From VFKU01 sp964411925 (GTDB taxonomy: Bacteria > Hydrogenedentota > Hydrogenedentia > Hydrogenedentales > GCA-2746185), in assembly GCA_964411925.1 (NCBI GenBank), contig CAYPNI010000052.1, positions 1 through 28,341 of the forward strand: a stretch of 28,341 nt of DNA, written 5' to 3'. Below, one piece after another: positions 15,473-24,118 of the stretch. The notes under the pieces are model-generated. The model searched no databases. It had not been told where the DNA came from and was given only the letters and a program-made list of their open reading frames with translations. Positions within the stretch are counted from its first letter, which is position 1. Each line of letters opens with the position of its first letter. The translations under genes were made by a program, and so were the position numbers.

Positions 15473-16833
15473 TCGGGAATCTCCGCAGGTTGCGCCGCGG
15501 GGTCTGGCGCCGGCCCGCCCGCCTGTTTCAGCAGTATGTACATGGACAACGCGCCGCGCTTGATCGTCAGCAGGACGCGTGGCGCGCCGGAGTGCGCCCG
15601 TTCCTCGTAGAGCCGTTCGAATTGATCGATGTCCTGTACGACTTCCCCGTCCACGGTCAGGATAATGTCACCCTGGCGGACGCCCGCGGTGTGCATCGGC
15701 TGCCCCACTTGAACGCCGGTGACCAGCACGCCCTGGCGCGTGCTTAGGCGCGCCTGACGGATCACCTCCGGCGTCAGCGACGATATCGAGCAGCCCCACT
15801 CGCGCGCCTCGATCTCTTCGCCCTCGCGCGGGCTCTTCTCCTCGGTGGACACCGGCACATCGAACATTTGACCCGCGCGTTCAATCTTGAGCGATACCGT
15901 CTCGCCGACGGGCTTGTCGGCAATGAGCTTGCGCACCGCCGGCAGGTCCTCGGTAAATCGCGCGTTCGTCGGCGTGCCGTCCACGGCGATCAATACGTCC
16001 CCCGGCCGCAGCCGCGCCTGAAACGCGGGGGAGAGGGGGTCCACGTCGCCGATCAGCACGCCCGGCCGCGATGCGTCGTCCGTGATGCTCGTCATCTCCT
16101 GCAGAATGACGCCAATCGAGCTGCGGCTCACCTTGCCATGCAGAATCAATTCGTCGATTACTTCTTTCGCCGTGTCGATCGGAATCGCAAACCCAACATT
16201 GTCCGCGCCCTGCAGCTTGCGCGTGTTGATGCCGATGACTTCGCCCTTGAGATTCACCAGCGGCCCGCCGCTGTTGCCGGGGTTGATCGCCGCGTCGGTC
16301 TGGATCCAGTTGTTGAACGGCGAGCCTTCCGAGCCGAGTTCCTCGAGATTGCGATCCGTCACGCTGACGATGCCGAGCGAGACCGAGCGGGAAAGACCGT
16401 GCGGGCTGCCCAGCGCCATCACCGTCTGGCCCGCTTCGAGCTCGCCAGACTTGCCCAACTTGACCACCGGCAGGTCCGTCCCGTCGGCGCGCAACTTGAG
16501 CACCGCGATGTCGCTGTCCGGGTCAACCCCGACGACCTCCGCCTCGACCTCTTCGCGGTTATACAGCACGCAGCGGACGTACTCGCTGCGGCCGGCGACA
16601 TGCTCGTTGGTGACGACGTAGCCGTCCTTGCTGATGATGAAGCCGCTGCCGGTGACCGCGAAGGCCTCGCGCTGGCCCTGGCGAAATACTTCCTTCACCG
16701 GCCGCACATGAACGAGCGCGGGGGCGACCTTGTCCTTCGCGCTGATGACCGCCCGCTCACTCGCAGTGCCCGTCGTGACGCATCCCGCGGCGCCGGCCAA
16801 CAGCGCTGCAAGCATACCGATCCATCTACCCAA
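15469..16833 (-). CDS. HtrA/DegP-type serine protease, lipoprotein with two PDZ domains
   Basis: This is a periplasmic quality-control protease. From a TTG start at 16833-16831 it has 454 residues and begins MGRWIGMLAALLAGAAGC, with lipobox Cys18. The catalytic triad is complete: His78 (TNEHVAG), Asp108 (DSDIAVLKL) and Ser188 (GNSGGP). PDZ1 (about 235-330, from SSIGVILQEM) and PDZ2 (about 355-440, GVLVTGVQVGQPMHTAGV) follow. The frame is open 53 codons further upstream, but that extension is basic and lacks a signal. The TTG has an excellent GGAGAGG site 7 nt away and gives a clean lipoprotein signal. Most HtrA proteins have an ordinary signal peptide; the lipid anchor is less common. It is the first gene of a three-gene operon. 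Confidence 0.9.
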   Translation of the reverse strand: MGRWIGMLAALLAGAAGCVTTGTASERAVISAKDKVAPALVHVRPVKEVFRQGQREAFAVTGSGFIISKDGYVVTNEHVAGRSEYVRCVLYNREEVEAEVVGVDPDSDIAVLKLRADGTDLPVVKLGKSGELEAGQTVMALGSPHGLSRSVSLGIVSVTDRNLEELGSEGSPFNNWIQTDAAINPGNSGGPLVNLKGEVIGINTRKLQGADNVGFAIPIDTAKEVIDELILHGKVSRSSIGVILQEMTSITDDASRPGVLIGDVDPLSPAFQARLRPGDVLIAVDGTPTNARFTEDLPAVRKLIADKPVGETVSLKIERAGQMFDVPVSTEEKSPREGEEIEAREWGCSISSLTPEVIRQARLSTRQGVLVTGVQVGQPMHTAGVRQGDIILTVDGEVVQDIDQFERLYEERAHSGAPRVLLTIKRGALSMYILLKQAGGPAPDPAAQPAEIPE

Positions 16834-16840
16834 TGAGAGA

Positions 16841-16847
16841 CCTCTCC
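16841..16847 (-). promoter_or_regulatory. Ribosome-binding site deciding the htrA TTG start
   Basis: GGAGAGG on the minus strand lies 7 nt upstream of TTG 16833-16831. It supports the short form that begins directly with the lipoprotein signal. Confidence 0.65.
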
Positions 16848-16877
16848 GTGTTGGACCCCGTTGCCGGCGAGGGCAAC

Positions 16878-16883
16878 AGTATA
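16878..16883 (-). promoter_or_regulatory. Candidate -10 box for the htrA operon
   Basis: TATACT on the minus strand lies about 45 nt upstream of the TTG start. No good -35 box is seen at 16-18 nt. A perfect 6-bp hairpin, GTTGCC/GGCAAC (16860-16877), follows in the presumed leader. Confidence 0.3.
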
Positions 16884-16986
16884 GACGAGCGCGCTTGTTC
16901 CATGCCTCGCGCCGGCCGCCGGTTCCGGGCGCCCACGGGGCGTTCCGATGAAACAGCCGATGTTCCAGTCCCGGCGCGAGTTTACG

Positions 16987-17015
16987 TTTCATTTCGCCAG
17001 TCGTTTTGTTATACT
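16987..17015 (+). promoter_or_regulatory. Candidate promoter for the mreB operon
   Basis: TATACT (17010-17015) lies in the most AT-rich part of the htrA-mreB spacer, with TTTCAT (16987-16992) 17 nt upstream. The -10 is 5/6 and the -35 is weak. It would give a leader of about 90 nt. Confidence 0.45.
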
Positions 17016-17075
17016 TATTAATGTTCGGGGGAGCATCCCACCAGCGCTGCTTTTGGGCTTAGCGGGGAATTAGGG

Positions 17076-17097
17076 GCGCGTCCGGTCTGTGACGCGC
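17076..17097 (+). promoter_or_regulatory. Leader hairpin just before the mreB ribosome-binding site
   Basis: GCGCGTC (17076-17082) pairs perfectly with GACGCGC (17091-17097) around an 8-nt loop. The GGGGGA site begins at 17100, so the hairpin abuts it and could influence mreB translation. Confidence 0.4.
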
Positions 17098-17113
17098 GCG
17101 GGGGACACATACA

Positions 17114-18142
17114 TTGCGCTCATTCCTCAGAAGTCTGCCCGGTCTGTTCTCGCACGACATGGGGATCGACCTGGGTACGGCCAATACACTCGTCTACGTC
17201 AAAGGCCAGGGCATCGTCCTGAGCGAGCCGTCCGTCGTTGCGGTCAATAAGGACCGCGCGGGCGACGTGCGCGCCGTCGGCAACGAAGCCAAGAGCATGA
17301 TCGGCCGCACCCCGGGCAACATCGTGGCAATCCGCCCGATGAAAGACGGCGTCATCGCGGATTTCGACATCACCGAGGCGATGCTTCGCTACTTCATGCA
17401 GAAGGTCCACAACCGCCGCCGGCTCATCACGCCGCGCGTGGCGATCAGCGTGCCCTCGGGCATCACGGCCGTCGAGCGCCGCGCCGTCGAGGAGAGCGCG
17501 CGCAACGCCGGCGCCAAGCATGTCTCGCTCATCGAGGAGCCCATGGCCGCGGCGATCGGCGCGGGATTGCCCGTGCAGGAACCGCAGGGCTGCATGATCG
17601 TGGACATCGGTGGCGGCACCACGGAAGTCGCCGTGATCTCGCTCGGCGGCATCGTGTTCTCGAAGTCCGTCAAGGTCGCCGGCGACGAGATGGACCAGGC
17701 GATCATTCAGCATTTGAAGCGCACCTACAACATGATGGTGGGCGAGCGCACGGCCGAAGACATCAAGATCCAGATCGGTTCGGTGTTCCCGCTCAAGGAA
17801 GAAATGGAAATGCAGGTCAAGGGCCGCGATCAGGTCATGGGCCTGCCAAAAATACTCACGATCACGTCAGAAGAAATCCGTGAATCGTTGCGCGAACCCG
17901 CCACCGCCATCGTGGACGCCGTGCGCGTCACGCTCGAGCGTACGCCGCCGGAGCTCTCCGCGGACATCGTCGATCGGGGCGTCGTGTTGGCCGGCGGCGG
18001 CGCGTTGCTGCGCGGTCTCGACCAGCTCATCAGCAAGGAGACCGGGCTGCACGTGACGATTGCGGAAGACCCGCTGACGGCGGTCGTACTGGGCACCGGG
18101 AAATTCCTCGAATACTCCAAGGAATTTCGCGGTGGCGATTGA
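17114..18142 (+). CDS. mreB: Rod-shape actin homologue MreB
   Basis: MreB forms membrane-bound filaments that position the elongation machinery. The 342-residue protein has actin-fold ATP-binding blocks GIDLGTANTLVYVKGQGIVL, IGRTPGNIVAIRPMKDGVI, IVDIGGGTTEVAVIS and GVVLAGGGALLRGLD. The start is a TTG (MRSFLRSLPGLFSHDMG), preferred over the internal ATG at 17159. It restores the short amphipathic N-terminus (xxFLRSLxGLFS) typical of MreB, and GGGGGA lies 8 nt upstream. mreC starts 6 nt after the stop. Confidence 0.97.
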   Translation: MRSFLRSLPGLFSHDMGIDLGTANTLVYVKGQGIVLSEPSVVAVNKDRAGDVRAVGNEAKSMIGRTPGNIVAIRPMKDGVIADFDITEAMLRYFMQKVHNRRRLITPRVAISVPSGITAVERRAVEESARNAGAKHVSLIEEPMAAAIGAGLPVQEPQGCMIVDIGGGTTEVAVISLGGIVFSKSVKVAGDEMDQAIIQHLKRTYNMMVGERTAEDIKIQIGSVFPLKEEMEMQVKGRDQVMGLPKILTITSEEIRESLREPATAIVDAVRVTLERTPPELSADIVDRGVVLAGGGALLRGLDQLISKETGLHVTIAEDPLTAVVLGTGKFLEYSKEFRGGD

Positions 18143-18148
18143 TAGGCC

Positions 18149-19063
18149 GTGGCCCTAAGCCGACCTATATCCGGTCACCGATCCAAGCTGATCTTCGCGT
18201 CGATCCTGCTCGTTTCCATCGTGTCGCTCGCCTCGGGCAGCCGCGGACGTGTCGTCGCCGATAGCGTCCGAAGCGTCGTGGGCGTGGTCTCTCTTCCAGT
18301 CCTGTTCGCGTTCAACCGCATCGAGGACGGTTACAACTACACCACGGGGCTCATGTTCGAATACGACGCGGCGCGCGAGTCCGTCCAGACGCTGACCGTC
18401 GATCTCGGCCGCATGCAGCAGCGTGTCTCCGCGGCGAATGAACTCGAAGGCGAGAACCGCCGGCTCCGGCGGATGCTTTCGTTCCAGCGGCAACACCCGG
18501 AATTCACCCTGATGGCCGCCGAGGTCGTGCAACACGCGCGCGGCGTGCTCACCATCGATCGCGGATCGCTGCACGGCCTCTCCGAGTCGATGTGCGTGAT
18601 CAGTCCGGACGGCGTCATCGGAATCCTGTCGCAGGTCGGGCCGCTCACGTCGAGCGTGGCGACGTTGCAGAGTCCCGAGTGCCGGGTGGACGCGATGATC
18701 GACTGGAACCGCGTGCGCGGCCGCGTCTACGGCAGCGGCAGTGAGCTCAGCGCGCTGTGCACGATGCACTACATCGATCTGTCGGGCCGCGTCCGCGAGG
18801 GCGACGTCGTCGTGACGAGTCCGGACAGCGTGTTTCCGCCGGGGTTCCCGGTCGGCCGCGTGATCGGCGAGCCGCGCCGCGAACAGATGAGCCAGTCGGT
18901 CACCGTGATGCCGGCGGCCGATCCGTTCCGCATCGATGAAGTCTTCGTGCTGTTGAGCGCGACAGTCGCGTGGCGCGAGCGCGCGGCCGCCGTCGGCGGG
19001 CCGGCCGTGCCGCAAGTGGAACTCGTGGATATGCGATCGATTCAGGAGAGATTGGCGCCGTAG
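18149..19063 (+). CDS. mreC: Rod-shape protein MreC
   Basis: MreC is a bitopic membrane protein that activates the RodA-PBP2 synthase from the periplasmic side. The 304-residue protein (GTG start) has a short cytoplasmic N-terminus, one membrane segment (about 13-30) and a predicted coiled coil (about 70-110, with LEGENRRLRRML). The beta-rich MreC core includes GSLHGLSESMCVISPDGVIGIL and GDVVVTSPDSVFPPGFPVGRV. Position between mreB and mreD supports the call. No strong ribosome-binding site is visible, so it likely depends on mreB translation. Confidence 0.93.
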   Translation: MALSRPISGHRSKLIFASILLVSIVSLASGSRGRVVADSVRSVVGVVSLPVLFAFNRIEDGYNYTTGLMFEYDAARESVQTLTVDLGRMQQRVSAANELEGENRRLRRMLSFQRQHPEFTLMAAEVVQHARGVLTIDRGSLHGLSESMCVISPDGVIGILSQVGPLTSSVATLQSPECRVDAMIDWNRVRGRVYGSGSELSALCTMHYIDLSGRVREGDVVVTSPDSVFPPGFPVGRVIGEPRREQMSQSVTVMPAADPFRIDEVFVLLSATVAWRERAAAVGGPAVPQVELVDMRSIQERLAP

Positions 19064-19086
19064 GCGCCCTGGGGGTGTTGGGGGAG

Positions 19087-19584
19087 ATGCGCACCAACCT
19101 GATCTGGGCCTGCGCCGTCATACTGATGGCGCTGCTCGAGGCGCAATGGCCCTACGTGCTGCGCGTGCAGGGCGTCGTGCCGCAACTCGTGCTCATCCTC
19201 GTCGTGTTCTTCGCCATCGTGGACGGCGAGGAACGCGCGATGTTCACCGGCCTGCTCGGCGGCCTGTTTCAGGAAGTCGCGACCGACGACGCGCTCGGTC
19301 ACCGCGTGTTCTGCCTCGTCGTGGTCGGTTACGTCACGGGCACGATGGCGCGCCGGTTGGTCACGGAGAATCCTGCCGTCAAGGCCAGCGCCGTCTTCGT
19401 GGCGAGCGCCGCCCACGGCATTCTCTACATGATGATCGACTATCTTCAGCGCCCCGGCGTCGTCAACGTCTCGGGGCAACTCGTCACGTTGTTGCCCCAG
19501 GCGTTTTACACGGCCCTCGTGACGCCGGTTCTGTTCATGTTGTTGTCGTTCTCACCGATGCCTCAGCATCGGCGCGCCGCATGA
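19087..19584 (+). CDS. mreD: Rod-shape membrane protein MreD
   Basis: The 165-residue integral membrane protein has about five or six hydrophobic segments (LIWACAVILMALLEA; LVLILVVFFAIVDG; FCLVVVGYVTGTMA; ALVTPVLFMLLSF). GLLGGLFQEVATDDALGHRVF is an MreD-like loop (family G-x-x-x-G-L-x-x-D). ATG 19087 is taken. It lies right behind GGGGGAG, too close for an ideal site, and GTG 19075 or TTG 19078 are alternatives. Its stop overlaps the mrdA start (ATGA). Assignment rests on topology, length and position. Confidence 0.88.
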   Translation: MRTNLIWACAVILMALLEAQWPYVLRVQGVVPQLVLILVVFFAIVDGEERAMFTGLLGGLFQEVATDDALGHRVFCLVVVGYVTGTMARRLVTENPAVKASAVFVASAAHGILYMMIDYLQRPGVVNVSGQLVTLLPQAFYTALVTPVLFMLLSFSPMPQHRRAA

Positions 19585-21386
19585 GCGTCCGCGGCGACGC
19601 CAACCGCAAATACGCCGGCGCCCCGTCGCGGTTGCGCCACATCGCCGGGGTGCTTGCGCTGGCGTTTTCCATCGTCGGCGCGCGGCTCTGGCAGTTGCAG
19701 GTCGTCCACGGACCCGATTACCGCGGCATGTCCGAGTCGAACCGGCTGCGGATCCAACGGCTCGAAGCGCCCCGCGGATCGATCCTCGGCCGTCTCGGGC
19801 CGGATCAGGAAGTTGTCCTCGCGGACAACCGCGCCGCGCGCGATCTGATGGTCGTGCCCGCGGATGTCACCATCGACGATGCGGTGCTATGCGCGCGGCT
19901 CGAGGAAATCGCCGGTGTTGACGCCGCGGCGCTGGGCGCGCGCATCGCCAAGGCGCGCAAGGCCCGCGAACCGCACCAGCAGATCCTCGTGCGGGACGAC
20001 GTGCCCGCGTCGGTCTCGGCCCGCGTCGACGAATACGCCTACGCGCTGCCGGGCGTGTTCACCGTCGTGCGCCCGCTGCGCCGCTACGTTTACGGAAAAT
20101 CCGCCGGCCAGCTTCTGGGCTACCTGGGCGAGATCAACAAGACCGAACTCGAACGCACCGAGAATCGCTACAAGATGGGCGACCTCATCGGCCGTGCCGG
20201 CGTCGAGTCGAGGTTCGAGGACAAGCTGCACGGCAGCGACGGACACATGCTCGTGACGAAATTCGCCGCGGGCACGCCTCAAATCCGTACCGATCCCTTT
20301 GGCAATCCGTACATCGAAAATCTCGTGGACAGTTTCGGTCACAGCCTCTCGCTCGAGGAAAAACAAGAGGCGACGCCCGGCCAATCCGTGCGTCTCGCGC
20401 TCGATATCGGGCTGCAGGGCCATTGCGAGCGTCTCCTCGAAGCGGAACACGGCGCGATCGTCGTGCTCGACGCGGACTCCGGCGCAGTACTCGCGCTGGC
20501 GAGCAGTCCCGGCTACGACCCAAACGTCTTCGTCAGCCCGAACACCAACCGTGAGCGCGTCGATATTCTGCAGGGCACGCCGAACCGCATGCTCAATCGC
20601 GCCTACCAGGACGTGTACGCGCCGGGCTCCGTGTTCAAGGTCCTCCTCGCAACCGCCGCGCTCGAGGAACATGTAATCGACACCAATACGACGTTCTATT
20701 GTCCCGGCCATTTCCGGCTTGCGCCCGGGGGTCGCCCGTGGCATTGCTGGCGCCGCCAGGGTCACGGCAACGTCAATGTCGTCGACGCACTCGCGTTTTC
20801 GTGCGACGTCTTCTTCTACAACGTCGGGCTTGAGCTCGGCGTAGATCGGATCAGCGAGTGGTCCCGGAAACTCGGCGTCGGCGAGAAATCCGGGCTCGAT
20901 CTGCCCGGCGAAGTCGCCGGACTCATTCCCTCGCGCGAGTGGAAGGAGCGGCTNNNNNNNNNNNNNNNNNNNNNNNNNNNNNNNNNNNNNNNNNNNNNNN
21001 NNNNNNNNNNNNNNNNNNNNNNNNNNNNNNNNNNNNNNNNNNNNNNNNNNNNNGGCCCGCCCGCGCCAACCGGCACCGGCAACGCCGCCAGTATCAAAGG
21101 GTGGGACATCATCGGCAAGACGGGCAGCGCGCAGAATGTCAGCCTCGCCGCGCACGAAGAGTATGAAACCGAGGAGGACATCCCGAAGGAGTTGCGCGAC
21201 CACGCCTGGTTCGTCGCGGGCGTGCTCGATCGCGAGCCTCGACTGGCCATCTGCATTCTGGTCGAGCACGGCCACCATGGAAGTTCCGCGGCGGCCCCTC
21301 TCGCCAAGGACATCCTCGAGTATATGGACAAGTCCTGGTACGCAGGCCCGGTACGTCTCGCGGGCGGGCCCGAGGGCGGACGATGA
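19581..21386 (+). CDS. mrdA: Penicillin-binding protein 2 (elongation transpeptidase), interrupted by an assembly gap
   Basis: This is a class B PBP that cross-links peptidoglycan during rod elongation as the partner of RodA. The N-terminal membrane anchor is about 18-36. The pedestal domain includes RLEAPRGSILGR and RYVYGKSAGQLLGYLGEI. The transpeptidase domain has the active Ser350 in PGSVFK and the KTGSAQ triad. The frame stays open across 100 Ns and totals 601 codons if the gap is taken literally. The SxN-equivalent and IGQG-type segment expected between SREWKER and KTGSAQ is absent, so it must lie in the gap. The gene overlaps mreD (ATGA) and rodA (ATGA). Confidence 0.93.
   Translation: MSVRGDANRKYAGAPSRLRHIAGVLALAFSIVGARLWQLQVVHGPDYRGMSESNRLRIQRLEAPRGSILGRLGPDQEVVLADNRAARDLMVVPADVTIDDAVLCARLEEIAGVDAAALGARIAKARKAREPHQQILVRDDVPASVSARVDEYAYALPGVFTVVRPLRRYVYGKSAGQLLGYLGEINKTELERTENRYKMGDLIGRAGVESRFEDKLHGSDGHMLVTKFAAGTPQIRTDPFGNPYIENLVDSFGHSLSLEEKQEATPGQSVRLALDIGLQGHCERLLEAEHGAIVVLDADSGAVLALASSPGYDPNVFVSPNTNRERVDILQGTPNRMLNRAYQDVYAPGSVFKVLLATAALEEHVIDTNTTFYCPGHFRLAPGGRPWHCWRRQGHGNVNVVDALAFSCDVFFYNVGLELGVDRISEWSRKLGVGEKSGLDLPGEVAGLIPSREWKERXXXXXXXXXXXXXXXXXXXXXXXXXXXXXXXXXXGPPAPTGTGNAASIKGWDIIGKTGSAQNVSLAAHEEYETEEDIPKELRDHAWFVAGVLDREPRLAICILVEHGHHGSSAAAPLAKDILEYMDKSWYAGPVRLAGGPEGGR
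20954..21053. other. Assembly gap of 100 Ns inside mrdA
   Basis: Exactly 100 Ns, a common arbitrary scaffolding length. Compared from memory with E. coli PBP2, about 80 residues separate the two edges, so the real gap is probably nearer 250 bp than 100. Confidence 0.95.
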
Positions 21387-22555
21387 TCGAACCGCCCACG
21401 CGCCTCGACAGTCTCAGCATCCGCGTATTCAACTGGCGCAACGTGTTTCGCACGGATCCGCTCCTCGCCCTGCTCGTACTGAGCCTTGCGATCTTCGGCC
21501 TGCTCGTGCTCTACAGCGCCGGGCGCAGCGTCTCCGCTCCGGTCCCGCACTACGTCAAACAGTCCATCTTCCTCTGCGCCGGCTGGTGTATCGCCATGAC
21601 CATCGCGTGCATCGATTACCGAGTGCTGATTTCTCTCGCTCCGATCGCCTATGGCGTCATTCTCTCGCTCCTCGTCGCCGTGCTCATCGTCGGCGACGAG
21701 ATCAAGGGCAGCCGGCGTTGGATCGATCTCGGCCCCATCGGGTTTCAGCCGTCCGAGTGGACCAAACTGGTCATGGTGCTGTTTCTCGCCTGGCTGTTGA
21801 CCCGGATGGGCAAGCGTGTCCAGCGGCTCCCGTTTCTCCTGTTGACGTTCGCGGCCGTTGCGGTGCCCGCGCTGCTCATTTTCAAACAGCCTGATTTGGG
21901 CACGGCCGCCGTCCTGGGGCCCATCGCGCTTTCCATGCTCTATGCCGCCGGCTGTAGGACGCGCCAACTCATCGCCATCGCGCTCGTCGGGCTGATGGGC
22001 CTGCCGTTCGTCTGGTCGCACATGAAGGACTACCAGAAACAGCGCGTGATGACCGTGTTCAACCCCAGCGCCGACCCCCGCGGATCCGGCTATCACACGA
22101 TCCAAAGCAAGATCACCGTCGGCAGCGGCGGCCTCTCCGGCAAGGGATACACCCACGGCACGCAGACCTATCTCAATTACCTGCCCGAGCACCACACCGA
22201 CTTCATTTTCTCCGTGATGGCGGAAGAATTCGGATTCTTCGGAGGGGCCACGGCGCTGATGCTGTTTTTCGGGTTCTTTGCCCGCGCGCTCTACATCGGG
22301 AAGACAGCGGACGAACTCGGCGGCACCTTAATTGTGACCGGCGTTGTCGCGCTCCTCGCGTTCCACGCGTTTATCAACATGTCCATCACCATCGGAATGC
22401 TCCCCGTTACGGGCATTCCACTCCCTTTCTTCAGCTACGGCGGTTCGTTCTACATCACGACCATGTCCAGCTTCGGACTGATCTTGAGCGTGAACGCCCG
22501 CCGCGGTAGCCTTGGATTTTTATCACGTTCGCCCGCGCTTATGCCGGTGCGATAA
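21383..22555 (+). CDS. rodA: Peptidoglycan polymerase RodA (SEDS)
   Basis: RodA polymerises lipid II into glycan strands as a complex with PBP2. The 390-residue protein has about ten membrane segments. It carries the SEDS signatures GSRRWIDLGPIGFQPSEWTKL, FKQPDLGTA and NPSADPRGSGYH, with the large loop LPEHHTDFIFSVMAEEFGF containing Asp273 at the likely catalytic position. GIPLPFFSYGGS near the C-terminus completes the family pattern. The ATG overlaps the mrdA stop by 4 nt, fitting stoichiometric synthesis of the two partners. Confidence 0.96.
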   Translation: MIEPPTRLDSLSIRVFNWRNVFRTDPLLALLVLSLAIFGLLVLYSAGRSVSAPVPHYVKQSIFLCAGWCIAMTIACIDYRVLISLAPIAYGVILSLLVAVLIVGDEIKGSRRWIDLGPIGFQPSEWTKLVMVLFLAWLLTRMGKRVQRLPFLLLTFAAVAVPALLIFKQPDLGTAAVLGPIALSMLYAAGCRTRQLIAIALVGLMGLPFVWSHMKDYQKQRVMTVFNPSADPRGSGYHTIQSKITVGSGGLSGKGYTHGTQTYLNYLPEHHTDFIFSVMAEEFGFFGGATALMLFFGFFARALYIGKTADELGGTLIVTGVVALLAFHAFINMSITIGMLPVTGIPLPFFSYGGSFYITTMSSFGLILSVNARRGSLGFLSRSPALMPVR

Positions 22556-22567
22556 CCAGAGGAACGA

Positions 22568-24118
22568 ATGAACGAACTCATCATCAATGTAGACCCGCTC
22601 GAAACGCGGATCGCCCGGCTCGAAGAAAAACGCCTGGCCGAACTCCACGTCGAGCGCCACGGCGAGCGCAGTCTCGTCGGCAACATCTATCGCGGGCGCG
22701 TCGATTCGATCGTGCCGGGAATTCAGGCCGCGTTCGTGGACATCGGCCAGGAGCGCAACGGGTTCCTGTACGTCGCCGATATCGCCGACAAGGAAGCCAG
22801 TGGCGATCTCGACCCGGACGACATCGAAGGCGCGGGCGGCCGCCGAAAACACCGGCGCCTCGGTATCGAGAAGATCCTGAAGCGCGGCCAGCCGATCATG
22901 GTACAGGTCCAGAAGGACACACTTGGCACCAAGGGCGTCCGGCTCACAAACTACGTCACCCTGCCCGGCCGTTATGTCGTCCTGATGCCCACCGTCTCGC
23001 AGATCGGCGTGTCACGAAAAATCGAAGATCAAAAGGAACGCGACCGGCTCAAAAAAATCCTGCGCAACTTCCGCAAGAACCGGCCGTACGGCCTCATACT
23101 GCGGACCGCCGGCGAAAACAAGACCGAAGAGGAGCTACTTGCCGATCTCAAGTACCTCAACAAGCAATGGGACCGCATTCAAAAGGGCATGGACTCGGCG
23201 GACGACAAGAAGAGCATCCTGTTGCACGAGGATCTCGATTCGGTGCTCCGCACCGTACGCGACACGTTCACGGAAGACGTGAGCCGCCTGACCATCGACA
23301 ACCAGCCGGCCCTCGACAGCATCATCGAGTTCCTCGACGTATACGCCTCTGGCCTCAAGAAGCGCTGCCGCGTCTACACCGGGCGCCGGCCTCTCTTCGA
23401 CCGAATGGGGATCGAGGAGCAAATCGAGAAGGCGCTCGAGCGCCGCGTCGAACTCAAGAGCGGCGGCAGCATCGTCATCGACCATACCGAAGCGCTCACC
23501 GCGATCGACGTCAACACCGGGCGATTCACTGGCAAAAAGCAACTCGAGGACACGGTCTTCAAAACGAACATGGAAGCGGCGGACGAGATCGCACACCAGA
23601 TGCGCCTGCGCGATCTCGGCGGCATCATCGTGGTTGATTTCATCGACATGGAACAGGAAGGCAACCGCCGCAAACTACTGCAAAAATGCCGGGAACTCGT
23701 CAAGAAGGATCGCGCGCGGATTACCGTCTCGGACATCGGCGAACTAGGCATGGTCGAGATGACCCGCAAGCGCGTCAAGCACAGCCTTACACGCCAGCTT
23801 TCACAGCATTGCCCCTACTGCGACGGTACCGGCTCGATCCGCTCGGTGACGACGCTCACCTTCGACGCGCTGCGCCGGTTGCGCGCGCTGTTCTGCCGTT
23901 CGAAGGAGAAAGCGATCATCTTGCAGGTACACCCCGATCTGTCCCGCCGCCTGCGCGGTGAGAACAAGGACCTGCTCGATCAGGTCGCCAAGGAGTTCGA
24001 TCGGCAGATCTCGATCGAGTCCGTCTCCGATCTCCATGTGGAGGAGATCAAAGTGCTCAGCGCGCGCACGCGCAAGCTCGTCGAAGACCTCAGCGTGCGC
24101 AAGCGGCCGCCGCAATGA
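22568..24118 (+). CDS. rng: Ribonuclease G
   Basis: RNase E/G family endoribonuclease for 16S rRNA maturation and mRNA decay. The 516 residues match RNase G rather than the longer RNase E. An S1 domain occupies about 37-130 (GNIYRGRVDSIVPGIQAAFVDIG), followed by the RNase H-like catalytic core. Metal-binding aspartates are Asp314 (AIDVNTGRFTG) and Asp357 (VVDFIDME). The zinc-link motif is CPYCDGTG (Cys415, Cys418). No long disordered degradosome scaffold follows. AGAGGA lies before the ATG. mreBCD next to rng is a known association, here with mrdA and rodA between them. Confidence 0.96.
   Translation: MNELIINVDPLETRIARLEEKRLAELHVERHGERSLVGNIYRGRVDSIVPGIQAAFVDIGQERNGFLYVADIADKEASGDLDPDDIEGAGGRRKHRRLGIEKILKRGQPIMVQVQKDTLGTKGVRLTNYVTLPGRYVVLMPTVSQIGVSRKIEDQKERDRLKKILRNFRKNRPYGLILRTAGENKTEEELLADLKYLNKQWDRIQKGMDSADDKKSILLHEDLDSVLRTVRDTFTEDVSRLTIDNQPALDSIIEFLDVYASGLKKRCRVYTGRRPLFDRMGIEEQIEKALERRVELKSGGSIVIDHTEALTAIDVNTGRFTGKKQLEDTVFKTNMEAADEIAHQMRLRDLGGIIVVDFIDMEQEGNRRKLLQKCRELVKKDRARITVSDIGELGMVEMTRKRVKHSLTRQLSQHCPYCDGTGSIRSVTTLTFDALRRLRALFCRSKEKAIILQVHPDLSRRLRGENKDLLDQVAKEFDRQISIESVSDLHVEEIKVLSARTRKLVEDLSVRKRPPQ

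Noticed and set aside
16834..16992. 53-residue N-terminal extension of the HtrA protease
   Set aside because: It puts a basic stretch before the lipoprotein signal. The TTG start has a strong ribosome-binding site.
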